Shown in pieces: positions 34,826 to 43,813 of a DNA stretch of 64,000 nt. The number at the start of each line of letters is the position of its first letter. Position 1 is the stretch's first letter. Source of the DNA: CATQGW01 sp965262235 (GTDB lineage: Bacteria; Chloroflexota; Dehalococcoidia; Bin125); assembly GCA_965262235.1 (NCBI GenBank), contig OZ253504.1, positions 3,224,001 to 3,288,000 on the forward strand, in the 5' to 3' direction. The notes under the pieces are model-generated. The model searched no databases. It was given only the letters and a program-made list of their open reading frames with translations, and was not told the DNA's origin. Made by a program: the position numbers and the translations under genes.

Positions 34826-35212
34826 ATGCGCATCACTCGCATGTACCAGGGCGACGACGGCGTATCGCACTTCGAGGATGTCGAGGCGGCGCTTCACCTG
34901 ACTGATCTGGGTGGGATGTCGCGTCGGGTGTTCCCCGGTCAGGCGTTCTTTCGACGCACCGAGCCGGGGCTGTCGCTCGACTGGCACAACGCGCCCGGCA
35001 AGGTGATGATCATCATTATTCAGGGCGCGGTCGAAGTTGAACTCACCGGCGGGGAGAAGCGCCGCTTCGGGCCCGGCGACATCTGCATGGCCGAAGATGT
35101 CGAGGGTCCCGGCCACAAGTCCGTCGATGTCGAGGGTCCACGGCTGAGCCTGATGATCAGCCTGCCCGACGACTGGGACGTGCATCATTGGGCGCGCCAG
35201 TTCGATTCGTAA
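34826..35212 (+). CDS. Small cupin protein (copy 1)
   Basis: 128 aa single-domain cupin. LDWHNAPGKVMIIIIQGAVE corresponds to the first cupin motif and RFGPGDICMAEDVEGPGH to the region leading to the second. Few of the usual metal-binding histidines are kept. AGGAGAGGG precedes ATG 34826. It is clearly paralogous to the next gene (shared start, SHFE, WHNAP/FHNAP, LPDD near the end). Function unknown. Confidence 0.72.
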   Translation: MRITRMYQGDDGVSHFEDVEAALHLTDLGGMSRRVFPGQAFFRRTEPGLSLDWHNAPGKVMIIIIQGAVEVELTGGEKRRFGPGDICMAEDVEGPGHKSVDVEGPRLSLMISLPDDWDVHHWARQFDS

Positions 35213-35231
35213 TCGCACGAGAGGAAGCAAC

Positions 35232-35606
35232 ATGGAAATCACCCGCGTCTTCACCGGCGACGACGACCGGTCGCACTTCGAAACGATCGATGTCCCGCTG
35301 ATCGCGGACCGCTATGGCAGCCTGTCGGAGTTGATCCCGAGCACCGGGGTGATCTTCCGCGAGACGCCGGTGGGTGGTGAGCTGGACTTCCACAACGCGC
35401 CGCGCCGGCAGTTCGTGATCACGCTGAGCGGGGTCGTTGAGGTCGAGTGCGGCGACGGCTCGAAGTGCCAGCTCGGCGCCGGCGGCATTCTGTTGGCCGA
35501 CGACCTGACGGGCCAGGGGCACATCACCCGCGAGCTCGAGGCTCCGCGGCGGAGCCTGTTCATCCCGCTGCCCGACGACTTCGACGTGGACAGCCTGCGC
35601 GGTTAG
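35232..35606 (+). CDS. Small cupin protein (copy 2)
   Basis: 124 aa paralogue of the preceding gene: MEITRVFTGDDDRSHFET parallels MRITRMYQGDDGVSHFED. It has LDFHNAPRRQFVITLSGVVE and CQLGAGGILLADDLTGQGH as cupin motifs and ends LPDDFDVDSL. AGAGGAAG precedes the ATG. The IS element is inserted about 33 bases past its stop. Confidence 0.72.
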   Translation: MEITRVFTGDDDRSHFETIDVPLIADRYGSLSELIPSTGVIFRETPVGGELDFHNAPRRQFVITLSGVVEVECGDGSKCQLGAGGILLADDLTGQGHITRELEAPRRSLFIPLPDDFDVDSLRG

Positions 35607-35638
35607 TTCGCGTTCGTGACGGTGAACGGGGAGGGCAA

Positions 35639-37617
35639 CCCTTGGAGCCTGTCTCAGAAGTAGGCTTTGTGCGTCGTGAGGGGCGGGCCGGGCGGTTCGG
35701 CCGCGCCGCTGAGGCTGGGTCGGGGGGGCGCGATGCCGTGGCGAGACTGGGACCGTGAGCAGGTGTGGCTGATGCCGCCGTCGTTGGACGAGGTATTGGC
35801 TGACGACCATCCGGCGCGGCTGGTGGCGGCGCTGGTGGACAGTCTGACAACGGCGGAGTGGGCCGAGCTGGGGGTTGACCTGGCCGGCCAACCGCTGGGC
35901 GCACCGGCCTACCACCCGCGCGCGCTGCTGGGTATCTGGCTCTACGGGTTCATGACCGGGCTGCGCTCCTCACGGCGACTGGAGACGGCCTGCCGCGAGC
36001 AGCTGGCGCTGCAGTGGCTGAGCGGCTTCCAGCAGCCGGACCACAACACGCTCTGGCGCTTCTACCGCGAGCACCGCAACCAGCTGCGCGGGCTGCTGCG
36101 CCACACGGTCCAGATCGCGGCGCGGCTGGGCCTGGTCGACTGGGCGCTGCAGGCGGTCGACGGGACCAAGGTGGCAGGCTCGGCGTCGTCGTCGCGGACC
36201 TACGACGCGCAGCAGCTGGAGCGGCTGCTGGAGCGCACGGAGCGGGCGATCGCGGACCTGGAGGCGCAGAACGAGGCCGGCGACGAGCCGGCGGCGCCGC
36301 GGCTGCCGGCCGACCTGGCCGAAGCGCAGCGGCTGCGCGCGGACGTCCTGGCCGCCCGCCAGGCGCTGGCGGCGGGCGAGCGCCGGCACGTCAACCTGAC
36401 CGACCCGGACGCGCGGCTGCTGCGCGCCGCCGGTGGCTATCTGACCGGATACAACGCGCAGGCGATGGCGGTCACGGTCCGCTATGAGGCCGGCGCGGCT
36501 GGGCCGCTCGCGGATGCGGTCAGCGCGGGGCACGACGGGGACGCCGGCGGCGGCCAGAACATTGGCGACGAGGACAGGGCGGACCGAAGCAGCAAGGGCG
36601 AGGACGTTGGCAACGAGGGCGGCGAGGGCGTTGGCAGCGAGGGCGAGGGCGGCGAGGGCGTTGGCAGCGAGGGCGAGGGCGGCGAGGACGAGGGCGGCCA
36701 GGAGCCGTGCGACCAGGAGCCGGGCGAGGACCGCGGCGGCGACGGCGGAGAAGCTGGCGGCGCGGACGAGGCCGGGACTCGCAGCGGCGGGCTGTTGATC
36801 ACCGCCGCGGACGTCACCCAGGACCCCACCGACCAGGCCCAGCTGCTGCCGATGATCGAGGCCGCCGAGCAGTCCGGCGGCGTCGCTGCGGGACTGACCC
36901 TGGCCGACGCCGGCTACTTCTCGGCCGCCAACCTGGCCGCCTGCTCCGCGCGCGCGACGCCCGTGGCGATCCCCGAAGCGCGCTGTCCGACCGCGCACCC
37001 CTACCACCACAGCCGCTTCGCCTACGACCCCGGCGCCGACTGCTACCAGTGTCCCGAGGGCCAGTTGCTGCGCTTCCAGCGCCTCAAGCACCGGCGCCGG
37101 CGAGCCTCCGTGCGGGTCTACGCGGCCGCGGCCGCGGACTGCCTGGCGTGTCCCGCCTTCGGTCGCTGTACGACCAGCCAGCGGGGACGCCGGATCGAGG
37201 TCTCGCTGCACGCCGACGCGCTCACTGCGCACCGTCGCTGGATGCAGGCGGCGGCGGCGCGCGATGCATTTCGCCGACGCAAACAGCTGATCGAACCGGT
37301 CTTCGGGATCATCAAGGAGCAGCAGGCCGGCCGCCGCTTCCTGCTGCGTGGGCTGGAGGCCGTGCGCAGCGAGTGGACCCTGCTGGCCGTCGCCTTCAAC
37401 CTGCGCACGCTCGCCAAGGCGCTGAGCGGCAAGTCGAGCAGCGGCAAGTCGATCAGCCGCGCTCGCTACGCCCCGGCTGGCTAATCCCCGCCCTCCAGAC
37501 CACCGACGCCCTCGATCCCACCGGCGCCAGCGCCGCGCACCCCCAGACCCCGTCCGCGAGCATCAACCCAAGCCCGCCGCGCGACCGCTACCCCGCTACT
37601 GAGACAGGCTCCAAGGG
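35639..37617 (+). mobile_element. IS1182-family insertion sequence
   Basis: About 1.98 kb. Terminal inverted repeats are CCCTTGGAGCCTGTCTCAG at 35639-35657 and its complement CTGAGACAGGCTCCAAGGG at 37599-37617; beyond them AAGTAG versus TAG also agree. The true ends may be GAGCCTG (35645) and CAGGCTC (37611), because the outer CCCTTG also belongs to a palindromic repeat seen at 37612-37704. It carries one DDE transposase. No clear short target duplication is visible. It lies between a cupin gene and a NUDIX gene and breaks no obvious ORF. Confidence 0.85.
35733..37484 (+). CDS. IS1182-family DDE transposase
   Basis: 583 aa. The N-terminal helical domain has RPxxLL-like HPRALLGIWLYGFMTGLRSS and FQQPDHNTLWRFYREH. 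The catalytic acids sit in AVDGTKVAGSAS, LADAGYFSAANL and LIEPVFGIIKEQQAGRRF, with a Cys-rich C-terminal region (CYQCPEGQ, CLACPAFGRC). Between the first two acids lies a ~75-residue Gly/Glu-rich insert encoded by ~30-base tandem repeats near 36615-36690. No frameshift is present, so it may still be active. ATG 35733 is chosen over an upstream in-frame start at 35667. Confidence 0.9.
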   Translation: MPWRDWDREQVWLMPPSLDEVLADDHPARLVAALVDSLTTAEWAELGVDLAGQPLGAPAYHPRALLGIWLYGFMTGLRSSRRLETACREQLALQWLSGFQQPDHNTLWRFYREHRNQLRGLLRHTVQIAARLGLVDWALQAVDGTKVAGSASSSRTYDAQQLERLLERTERAIADLEAQNEAGDEPAAPRLPADLAEAQRLRADVLAARQALAAGERRHVNLTDPDARLLRAAGGYLTGYNAQAMAVTVRYEAGAAGPLADAVSAGHDGDAGGGQNIGDEDRADRSSKGEDVGNEGGEGVGSEGEGGEGVGSEGEGGEDEGGQEPCDQEPGEDRGGDGGEAGGADEAGTRSGGLLITAADVTQDPTDQAQLLPMIEAAEQSGGVAAGLTLADAGYFSAANLAACSARATPVAIPEARCPTAHPYHHSRFAYDPGADCYQCPEGQLLRFQRLKHRRRRASVRVYAAAAADCLACPAFGRCTTSQRGRRIEVSLHADALTAHRRWMQAAAARDAFRRRKQLIEPVFGIIKEQQAGRRFLLRGLEAVRSEWTLLAVAFNLRTLAKALSGKSSSGKSISRARYAPAG

Positions 37618-37704
37618 CTGCCCCTACACGGAACGGTTGTGCGACGGCCAGGACGGTCGTCTGGACCTCGACCGTTCGTGTAGGGGCAGCTCTTGTGGCT
37701 GCCC
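37612..37704 (+). repeat. Hairpin (MITE-like) repeat next to the IS right end
   Basis: Arms of about 25 bases: CAAGGGCTGCCCCTACACG plus GAACGGT (37612-37637), and ACCGTTCGTGTAGGGGCAGC plus TCTTG (37671-37695). They are complementary except for one indel and one mismatch, with a 33-base loop. The second arm also forms GGGCAGC-7-GCTGCCC (37684-37704). The IS left flank (AGGGCAACCCTTG) is a related half-site. Confidence 0.7.
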
Positions 37705-37730
37705 GTTCCGCGGATCGCGGGGTGCGGGGG

Positions 37731-38297
37731 TTAGTCGGCGATTGAGGCGAGCCAGCGGTTGTGGTGGTCGAAGGCGGCGATTGTGAGCGCGTGGGTGATT
37801 TCGGCGCGGCTGATCATGCCGGGGACCTCGCTGAGGGGGATGCTGAACACCTCGATCGCCTCAGAGCTGGTGCCGACGATGTGGTCTTCGGCGACGACCT
37901 TCTCGACGTTCTGCGCGAGGTAGGACCAGCAGCGGTTCTCCTGTAGCGCCGGATTTGGGTGGACCCAGCCGAGTTCCACGGCGCCGTCGGGTTGGGGTCG
38001 GTAGCCGCTCTCCTCGAAGAGCTCGCGCAGTGCTGACTGTTTGGGCGTCTCGCCGGGGTCGACGATGCCGCCGGGCACCTCGAGCGTGAGTTCGCGGGTG
38101 CCGTGGCGGAACTGCTGCACGAAGATCACATCGCCGTCGGCGGTCAGTGGGATGATGTTCACCCAGTCGGGGAACTCGAAGATGAAGAAGCGGTGGTCGC
38201 GCCCGTGGCGCGGGTGCCGGTTGACATCCTGGCGCAGCTTGAAGAAGCCGTAGTCGGCCAGCAGTTCGCTCGATCGGCGCTCCCAGAGATCGCTCAC
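37731..38297 (-). CDS. NUDIX hydrolase (ADP-ribose pyrophosphatase-like)
   Basis: 188 aa. The complete NUDIX box GGIVDPGETPKQSALRELFE continues as ESGY (GX5EX7REUXEEXGU). The upstream strand VIFVQQFRHGTRELTLEVPG is typical of ADP-ribose/NDP-sugar pyrophosphatases. It cleaves nucleoside-diphosphate-X compounds; the exact substrate is unknown. The start is GTG 38297. Confidence 0.88.
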   Translation of the reverse strand: MSDLWERRSSELLADYGFFKLRQDVNRHPRHGRDHRFFIFEFPDWVNIIPLTADGDVIFVQQFRHGTRELTLEVPGGIVDPGETPKQSALRELFEESGYRPQPDGAVELGWVHPNPALQENRCWSYLAQNVEKVVAEDHIVGTSSEAIEVFSIPLSEVPGMISRAEITHALTIAAFDHHNRWLASIAD

Positions 38298-38382
38298 GGC
38301 AGCCTCACTGTTTCGTTGCTGTTTGCGTTGCTGGTGCGTTGACGGCTGGTCACTGGTCGGTCACTGGTTGATCACTGGCCGC

Positions 38383-39210
38383 TCAGAAGGCCAAGTTGAT
38401 GATGCGGCTGTAGCGGTCGATGCTCAGGAGTTTATCCAGGCCGGCGTCGCGGAACTGTGCGTCGAGATTGGCGATCAGGGTCTGCTTGTAATGGTCGAGA
38501 TCGATGCCGAGCGTCTGCGCGTCGCGCCTGATCCTGCGCAGCCCCAGCGCGCTCGCGCCGACGATCAGCATCTGGGTCTGCCAGACGTAGGCGCGGCCGA
38601 CCGGCGAGAGGCCGTCGATCAGCTCCGGCAGAATCGTGTGCAGGAAGTTCACATGGCGCACTTCGTCGCGCAGGATCAGGCGAAAGATCTGCTTGGCCAG
38701 TGGGTCGATGTCGGGGATTTCGAGCGCCTGCTGGAGGAACAGCGCGGCGAAGTTCTCGCTGAACAGGGTCGAGATCAACCAGTTCTCGACGCGGAAGAAG
38801 CCCCATGAGGCCATCGCTCCGAAGCGCCCGACGATGAAGCGCTCGGCGGTGCTCATGTAGCCATGCCCGTTGACCTCGGTGAGGTAGCGGTCGAGCGCGT
38901 AGACGTGTCGCGCCTCGTCCTGGCACTGCGCGGCCAGGTAGAGGTTGAGGCTGGGGTTGCGGAGCTGGTGGGTGGCCTGGCTCATCATCACCTGGATGGT
39001 GTCCAGGCCCATCACTTCGAGGCCGTGGAAGGTGTTGATGATGCGCAGCCAGGAGGCGCGCTTGGCGTCGGGAATCTGCGCGCCGCGGTCCCAGTCAATG
39101 TCGCGGTCGGCGTTCCAGAGGCGTTCGCCCTGCTGCTGAAACAGCACGCGGAACGCTTCGGTCTGTTCTGCTTCACCCGCCGGGCGCACCGCCGCGGGAG
39201 AACGCCGCAT
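38383..39210 (-). CDS. Ferritin-like diiron protein
   Basis: 275 aa, all helical. Two E-x-x-H metal motifs, CQDEARHVYAL and RDEVRHVNFLHTIL, plus upstream acidic helices (TFHGLEVMGLDT; FFRVENWLIS) fit the carboxylate-bridged diiron fold of ribonucleotide-reductase-small-subunit-like, AurF-like or fatty-acid-desaturase-like oxidases. The reaction cannot be chosen from sequence. GGAGG precedes ATG 39210, so I prefer it to the upstream start at 39306. It diverges from the gene at 39305. Confidence 0.8.
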   Translation of the reverse strand: MRRSPAAVRPAGEAEQTEAFRVLFQQQGERLWNADRDIDWDRGAQIPDAKRASWLRIINTFHGLEVMGLDTIQVMMSQATHQLRNPSLNLYLAAQCQDEARHVYALDRYLTEVNGHGYMSTAERFIVGRFGAMASWGFFRVENWLISTLFSENFAALFLQQALEIPDIDPLAKQIFRLILRDEVRHVNFLHTILPELIDGLSPVGRAYVWQTQMLIVGASALGLRRIRRDAQTLGIDLDHYKQTLIANLDAQFRDAGLDKLLSIDRYSRIINLAF

Positions 39211-39270
39211 CGAATCCTCCGTCGGCTTGCAGGCGGCCGGCATTTCGCGCCGCGCCGCGCCTGCGGCCTC

Positions 39271-39276
39271 ACTATA
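39271..39276 (-). promoter_or_regulatory. -10 element (TATAGT) for the diiron gene
   Basis: TATAGT on the minus strand lies about 60 bases before ATG 39210, leaving room for a leader with the GGAGG ribosome site. It is only 16 bases from the opposite-facing TATACT at 39293. Confidence 0.4.
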
Positions 39277-39292
39277 TCCACCGGCGCCGTCG

Positions 39293-39298
39293 TATACT
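39293..39298 (+). promoter_or_regulatory. -10 element for a leaderless transcript
   Basis: TATACT, then six bases GCGGCC, then ATG 39305. Best-matching hexamer of the TANNNT-N6-ATG group. Confidence 0.5.
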
Positions 39299-39304
39299 GC
39301 GGCC

Positions 39305-39742
39305 ATGGCGAACGACGACGGGTTCGATCTGGAAGCGACGATGCGTGCGATCCGCGAGGCGGACGTGGTCGTGATCGGATTCGGTTGGCTCTCCGAGCGG
39401 CTGCTGATCGACGGGCGGCGGAACGAGTCGATGGGTCCCTACGTGCGCGTCGTCGAGCCAGTGCGGTCGCCGCAGGATCGCGTGCGGCAGCTGCGCAAGC
39501 TGCGACCGGGCTTCGGCGATCCGGAGTCGTTCGTGTTCTTTCCCTGGGCGGGCCGGGTGGACTCGTTTGTGGCAGCGGGGCTGTTCGAGCGGATCCTGGA
39601 TCGCTGCGACGGCGACCAGACAGCGGCCGACGATGCGCGCACGGCGCTGCGCAAGCTGTTCGAGCTGGACCGCGAAGACATGCGTCAGGCGATCGCGGGC
39701 GGCGAGAAATACCACACGCTTTACGAGCGCATCGAAGCCTGA
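39305..39742 (+). CDS. Hypothetical protein
   Basis: 145 aa, unrecognised. It begins MANDDGFDLEATMRAIREAD, then VVVIGFGWLSERLLIDGR (a hydrophobic strand). DPESFVFFPWAGRVDSFVA and an acidic C-terminal helix (RTALRKLFELDREDMRQ) follow. It is soluble with no signal peptide. It diverges from the diiron gene and shares a 94-base intergenic region, so a functional link is possible. It is probably translated from a leaderless mRNA. Confidence 0.65.
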   Translation: MANDDGFDLEATMRAIREADVVVIGFGWLSERLLIDGRRNESMGPYVRVVEPVRSPQDRVRQLRKLRPGFGDPESFVFFPWAGRVDSFVAAGLFERILDRCDGDQTAADDARTALRKLFELDREDMRQAIAGGEKYHTLYERIEA

Positions 39743-39843
39743 GCGCCGATTTCGGCCCTGTTTTTCCGTTCCACCCGTTGCGAGAACATTTCGCACTGCG
39801 CTACGCTTACGCTGCGAGCGTTCGGCAATGAAGGGCGTGGTCT

Positions 39844-40092
39844 GTGGCGGAAGGCAAGACGGGAAAGCGTATTCGGACGGGGTCGGCTGCTGCCCGGTCG
39901 AAGGGCCGAGCGGCGAAAGCAATTGAGAAGGTCGACCCGGCCGCGCCTGTTGTGTGTCAGCACCATTGGCAGATCGGTCGTCCCGACTCGCAGATCTCGC
40001 ACGGCGTGTGCTCGAAGTGTGGCGAAGAGCGGGACTTCCTCAACTACGGCGAGGAACTGCGGATGCCGTTCGGGCGTCGGCGGCGGCGCTAG
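39844..40092 (+). CDS. Small zinc-ribbon protein
   Basis: 82 aa, unrecognised. The basic N-terminus GKTGKRIRTGSAAARSKGRA is followed by one zinc-ribbon-like set CQHHWQIG...GVCSKCGEERDF and a basic tail (RMPFGRRRRR). Charge and size suggest nucleic-acid binding. The start is GTG 39844. Short and without a named family, so confidence is moderate. Confidence 0.6.
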   Translation: MAEGKTGKRIRTGSAAARSKGRAAKAIEKVDPAAPVVCQHHWQIGRPDSQISHGVCSKCGEERDFLNYGEELRMPFGRRRRR

Positions 40093-40155
40093 GGCGCGAC
40101 CAGCTCTCTGACTCTCTGCTGTGACGGACCCGCGTTAGCCGTTTAGCTCGGCTGC

Positions 40156-41025
40156 TTAGCTGGGCGGCGGCGCGACGACTTCGACGCGCACCGCGATGAT
40201 TCGTTCCGTGCCGTAGAACCCGAGCTGCTCGAACGCACCGGCGCTGAGCTGGATGTCGGTGTTGGAATCTTCGGAGCCGCGAACGACGACCAGTGCCTCG
40301 GCGCCCACCACCTCCCTGGCCTGCTGCTCGGTGAGCAGCGGCGCGCCGGCCAGGCGGGTCAGGCGCAGAGTTGTGCCGACCGGCCAGACGCCGGAGAACG
40401 CAGTGGTCACATCGGCTGCGTCGTAGGGCGTGCCATCGGCGAGTTGCCAGGGAATGCCGGAGGGCAGGGCCTCGGCGGTCAGGCGCTCTGCGACCAACGG
40501 CGCTCCACTGATCGCGGCGGGCGTGACGGCTTCGACGGCGATCGACGGGGCCACCAGGGCGGGATGCACGGCCGGCGCCGCGGCTGAGGCGCCGTCTGAG
40601 GCTGCCGCCGCCTGCTGCTGCGCTGCGCCCTGGGGTTCGGCGGCGGCCTGCTGAGCGGTCGCGGCTTCCGTGGCCGCCGCTGCCTGTGCCGTCGATGTGG
40701 TTGACTGGTTGGAGCCGGCCTGCGGCTCAGCCTGGGCCTGGGCGGCTACGCTCTGCGCGGCGGCTGGCGTTGCGACCGGCGCTACGGCGTCCGGCTCGAG
40801 CAGCAGCGATACACCGAAATAGACGCCCACGCCCACGCCGGCGAGTACGAGCAGCGTTCCGAGTGCGCGGGCGATACGTTTGCGCGGGAGGCGGCGCCGG
40901 CGTCGCTCGTTGGGCAGCAGCAGACGGCGGTCGGGGTGGAAGGGGAAGTCGCGCGCGCCGCGTACACGAACCTCGGGGCTCGAGAACTCGCGGGTTCCAC
41001 GCGCCTCTGTCGGCATGCGACTCAT
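40156..41025 (-). CDS. Membrane-anchored double-psi beta-barrel (RlpA-like) protein
   Basis: 289 aa. The N-terminal basic cytoplasmic part is followed by a transmembrane segment near residues 52-74 (ALGTLLVLAGVGVGVYFGVS). A ~100-residue Ala/Gln/Thr-rich stalk comes next. The C-terminal ~95 residues (GTPYDAADVTTAFSGVWPVG, TLRLTRLAG, VVVRGSEDS, IQLSAGAFEQLGF) match the strand and loop order of RlpA-like double-psi barrels acting on peptidoglycan. The catalytic Asp region is divergent, so activity is uncertain. TACGAT is six bases before ATG 41025. Confidence 0.7.
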   Translation of the reverse strand: MSRMPTEARGTREFSSPEVRVRGARDFPFHPDRRLLLPNERRRRRLPRKRIARALGTLLVLAGVGVGVYFGVSLLLEPDAVAPVATPAAAQSVAAQAQAEPQAGSNQSTTSTAQAAAATEAATAQQAAAEPQGAAQQQAAAASDGASAAAPAVHPALVAPSIAVEAVTPAAISGAPLVAERLTAEALPSGIPWQLADGTPYDAADVTTAFSGVWPVGTTLRLTRLAGAPLLTEQQAREVVGAEALVVVRGSEDSNTDIQLSAGAFEQLGFYGTERIIAVRVEVVAPPPS

Positions 41026-41031
41026 ACACTC

Positions 41032-41037
41032 ATCGTA
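41032..41037 (-). promoter_or_regulatory. -10 element for the leaderless DPBB-protein mRNA
   Basis: TACGAT on the minus strand, then GAGTGT, then ATG 41025. Divergent from the TAAGAT element at 41085. Confidence 0.45.
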
Positions 41038-41084
41038 CGGCGACGGCAGGGGCCGTCCACGACGTATCCACGCCCAACACTCGA

Positions 41085-41090
41085 TAAGAT
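41085..41090 (+). promoter_or_regulatory. -10 element for the leaderless zinc-ribbon mRNA
   Basis: TAAGAT, then CGCTGT, then ATG 41097; same six-base spacing as elsewhere. It forms a divergent leaderless promoter pair with 41032-41037. Confidence 0.45.
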
Positions 41091-41096
41091 CGCTGT

Positions 41097-41459
41097 ATGG
41101 AAACGAAACAGATCCGCTGTCCACAGTGTGAGCGCTCGCTGGCGGTGGGCGTGCCGCCGCAGTCAGGCCGCACTCGTCGCGTTGTGACGCGGTGTACGGG
41201 CTGCGAACACGATCTTGTGGTCTCTCGCGGGAACAAGGCAAAGGAACCGTTGAGGATCCGCGCGTGCAAACGCTGGGCTGTTATGTGTCCCTACTGCAAG
41301 GAGCCGACGATCGCCCGGCTGCCGCCGAAGGGCGTGTTGCGGCGCAAGGAAACGACGCCGTGCGCAAGCTGCCGCAAGCCGCTGATCGTGGAGCGCCGCG
41401 AGGAGGGCAAAGTGGTGTTGCGGGCGCACCGCGGGATTCTCGAGGGCACGCTGCTCTGA
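41097..41459 (+). CDS. Multi-zinc-ribbon protein
   Basis: 120 aa, unrecognised. Four CxxC pairs occur in order: IRCPQCERS, TRCTGCEHD, VMCPYCKEP and TPCASCRKP. These would make two zinc ribbons. Basic linkers (RTRRVVTR; GVLRRKETT) suggest nucleic-acid or ribosome contact. It ends LRAHRGILEGTLL. It may be a transcription- or translation-associated ribbon protein; no named family. Confidence 0.68.
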   Translation: METKQIRCPQCERSLAVGVPPQSGRTRRVVTRCTGCEHDLVVSRGNKAKEPLRIRACKRWAVMCPYCKEPTIARLPPKGVLRRKETTPCASCRKPLIVERREEGKVVLRAHRGILEGTLL

Positions 41460-41562
41460 CACTCCCGTGTAACGCGGCGACGTGATCGAGGGCGATCGCA
41501 GCGGTATTCTGCGGGGAATTGCAGAATCATCCAGCATTTCTGTCGGCCCAGGAGCAGCACAC

Positions 41563-42720
<1,158 letters not shown>

Positions 42721-42781
42721 AGCTCGGCCAGAGCTCGGCCAGGGCTTGGCCAGAGCGTGACGATAGCTCTGCAGGCGGGGT

Positions 42782-43723
42782 CTAGCTCTCGAGCGCCTGC
42801 GCGAGCGCGGCCCGCAGGTTGAGCACGGGTGAGTAGCCCAGCGCGACGCGGACGCGGCTGTCGTCGATCAGGTGCGGGCGTCCGGTGATGTCGACGTAGG
42901 CGTCGACGGCGTGGGGCGCGGGCAGGACCCAGTTGGCGAGCAACGCCGCATCGAGCGCCCGGGCCAGCGCGTAGGGCGCCGTCCAGAACTGCGGCTCGAC
43001 GCCGCGCAGGCGGCAGGCCTCCTCGGCCAGCGCGCGCCAGGTGGTGTGGACGCTGGTGGCGTGGAAGGTGTGGTTCCGGGACTGCTCGAAATCGGACAGC
43101 ATCGCCCAGACGGCGCGCGCGAGGTCGGCGGCGGCGATCATCGAGATCGCGGTGCGTCCGCCGCCGACCAGGCCGCCGCGCGGGTGCGAGACGAAGTGGC
43201 CGACCACGCGACGCAGCAGCCCTTCCTGCGGGGCCAGGCAGGGGGCCGCGCGCAGCACGGCGAGCGGCACGCTGCGGCGGTAGGTCTGGGCGGCCTGTTC
43301 GGCCGCCGCGCGGCTCTGCTGCAGCGCGCCAACGGGATGCGCGGCCCAGCCTTCGGTGACCGGCCAGGGCGGCAGCTCCCAGCCGTAGGTCTCGGTGGTC
43401 GAGACGAGCACGAAGCCGCTCAGCGGGAGATGCGCGCAGGCGTCCAGCAGGGCGGTCGTCGTGGCGACGTTGGCCGCGTCGTATTCGGCGGCTGAGTGGC
43501 CGGGCTCGGTCAGCGCGCTGGCGTGGATGACGTGGGTCGCGCCGGCGAGCGCGTCAGCCAGGGCCGGTGGGCTGTGGAGGTCGACGACGCGACGTTCTGC
43601 GGCGTCGGGGATGTCATCGACGGCGGGTGGGAGGAGCGCTACCGCCTCCACATCCTGTCGCAGCAGCTCGGCCAGGATCTGGCGGCCGGGCGCGTGCTCG
43701 GCGCCGGTCAGCGCGATTCGCAT
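42782..43723 (-). CDS. NAD-dependent epimerase/dehydratase-like protein, active site degenerate
   Basis: 313 aa extended-SDR fold: MRIALTGAEHAPGRQILAEL in place of the normal TGxxGxxG, then VVDLHSPPALADALAGATHV and VLVSTTETYG. The catalytic Y-x-x-x-K is not seen at the expected place; LQQSRAAAEQA occupies it. It may bind NAD(P) structurally or act as a non-catalytic or divergent reductase. TACGAT is six bases before ATG 43723. Confidence 0.72.
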   Translation of the reverse strand: MRIALTGAEHAPGRQILAELLRQDVEAVALLPPAVDDIPDAAERRVVDLHSPPALADALAGATHVIHASALTEPGHSAAEYDAANVATTTALLDACAHLPLSGFVLVSTTETYGWELPPWPVTEGWAAHPVGALQQSRAAAEQAAQTYRRSVPLAVLRAAPCLAPQEGLLRRVVGHFVSHPRGGLVGGGRTAISMIAAADLARAVWAMLSDFEQSRNHTFHATSVHTTWRALAEEACRLRGVEPQFWTAPYALARALDAALLANWVLPAPHAVDAYVDITGRPHLIDDSRVRVALGYSPVLNLRAALAQALES

Positions 43724-43729
43724 GGGCTG

Positions 43730-43735
43730 ATCGTA
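43730..43735 (-). promoter_or_regulatory. -10 element for a leaderless transcript
   Basis: TACGAT on the minus strand, then CAGCCC, then ATG 43723. Confidence 0.45.
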
Positions 43736-43813
43736 TCGCGGCGCATGGCCCCCACGTCGTCGTCGCGGCCGCTGCTAGCTTGAGGTCGGCGGATGGGCTC
43801 GAAAGGAACTGAC

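Noticed and set aside
36615..36690. GC-rich tandem repeats considered as a CRISPR or an origin iteron
   Set aside because: They lie inside the transposase frame, encode a Gly/Glu-rich segment and have no spacers or DnaA-box-like sites.
35639..37617. Composite transposon or genomic island around the IS
   Set aside because: Only one IS copy is present and the flanking genes look chromosomal with normal composition.
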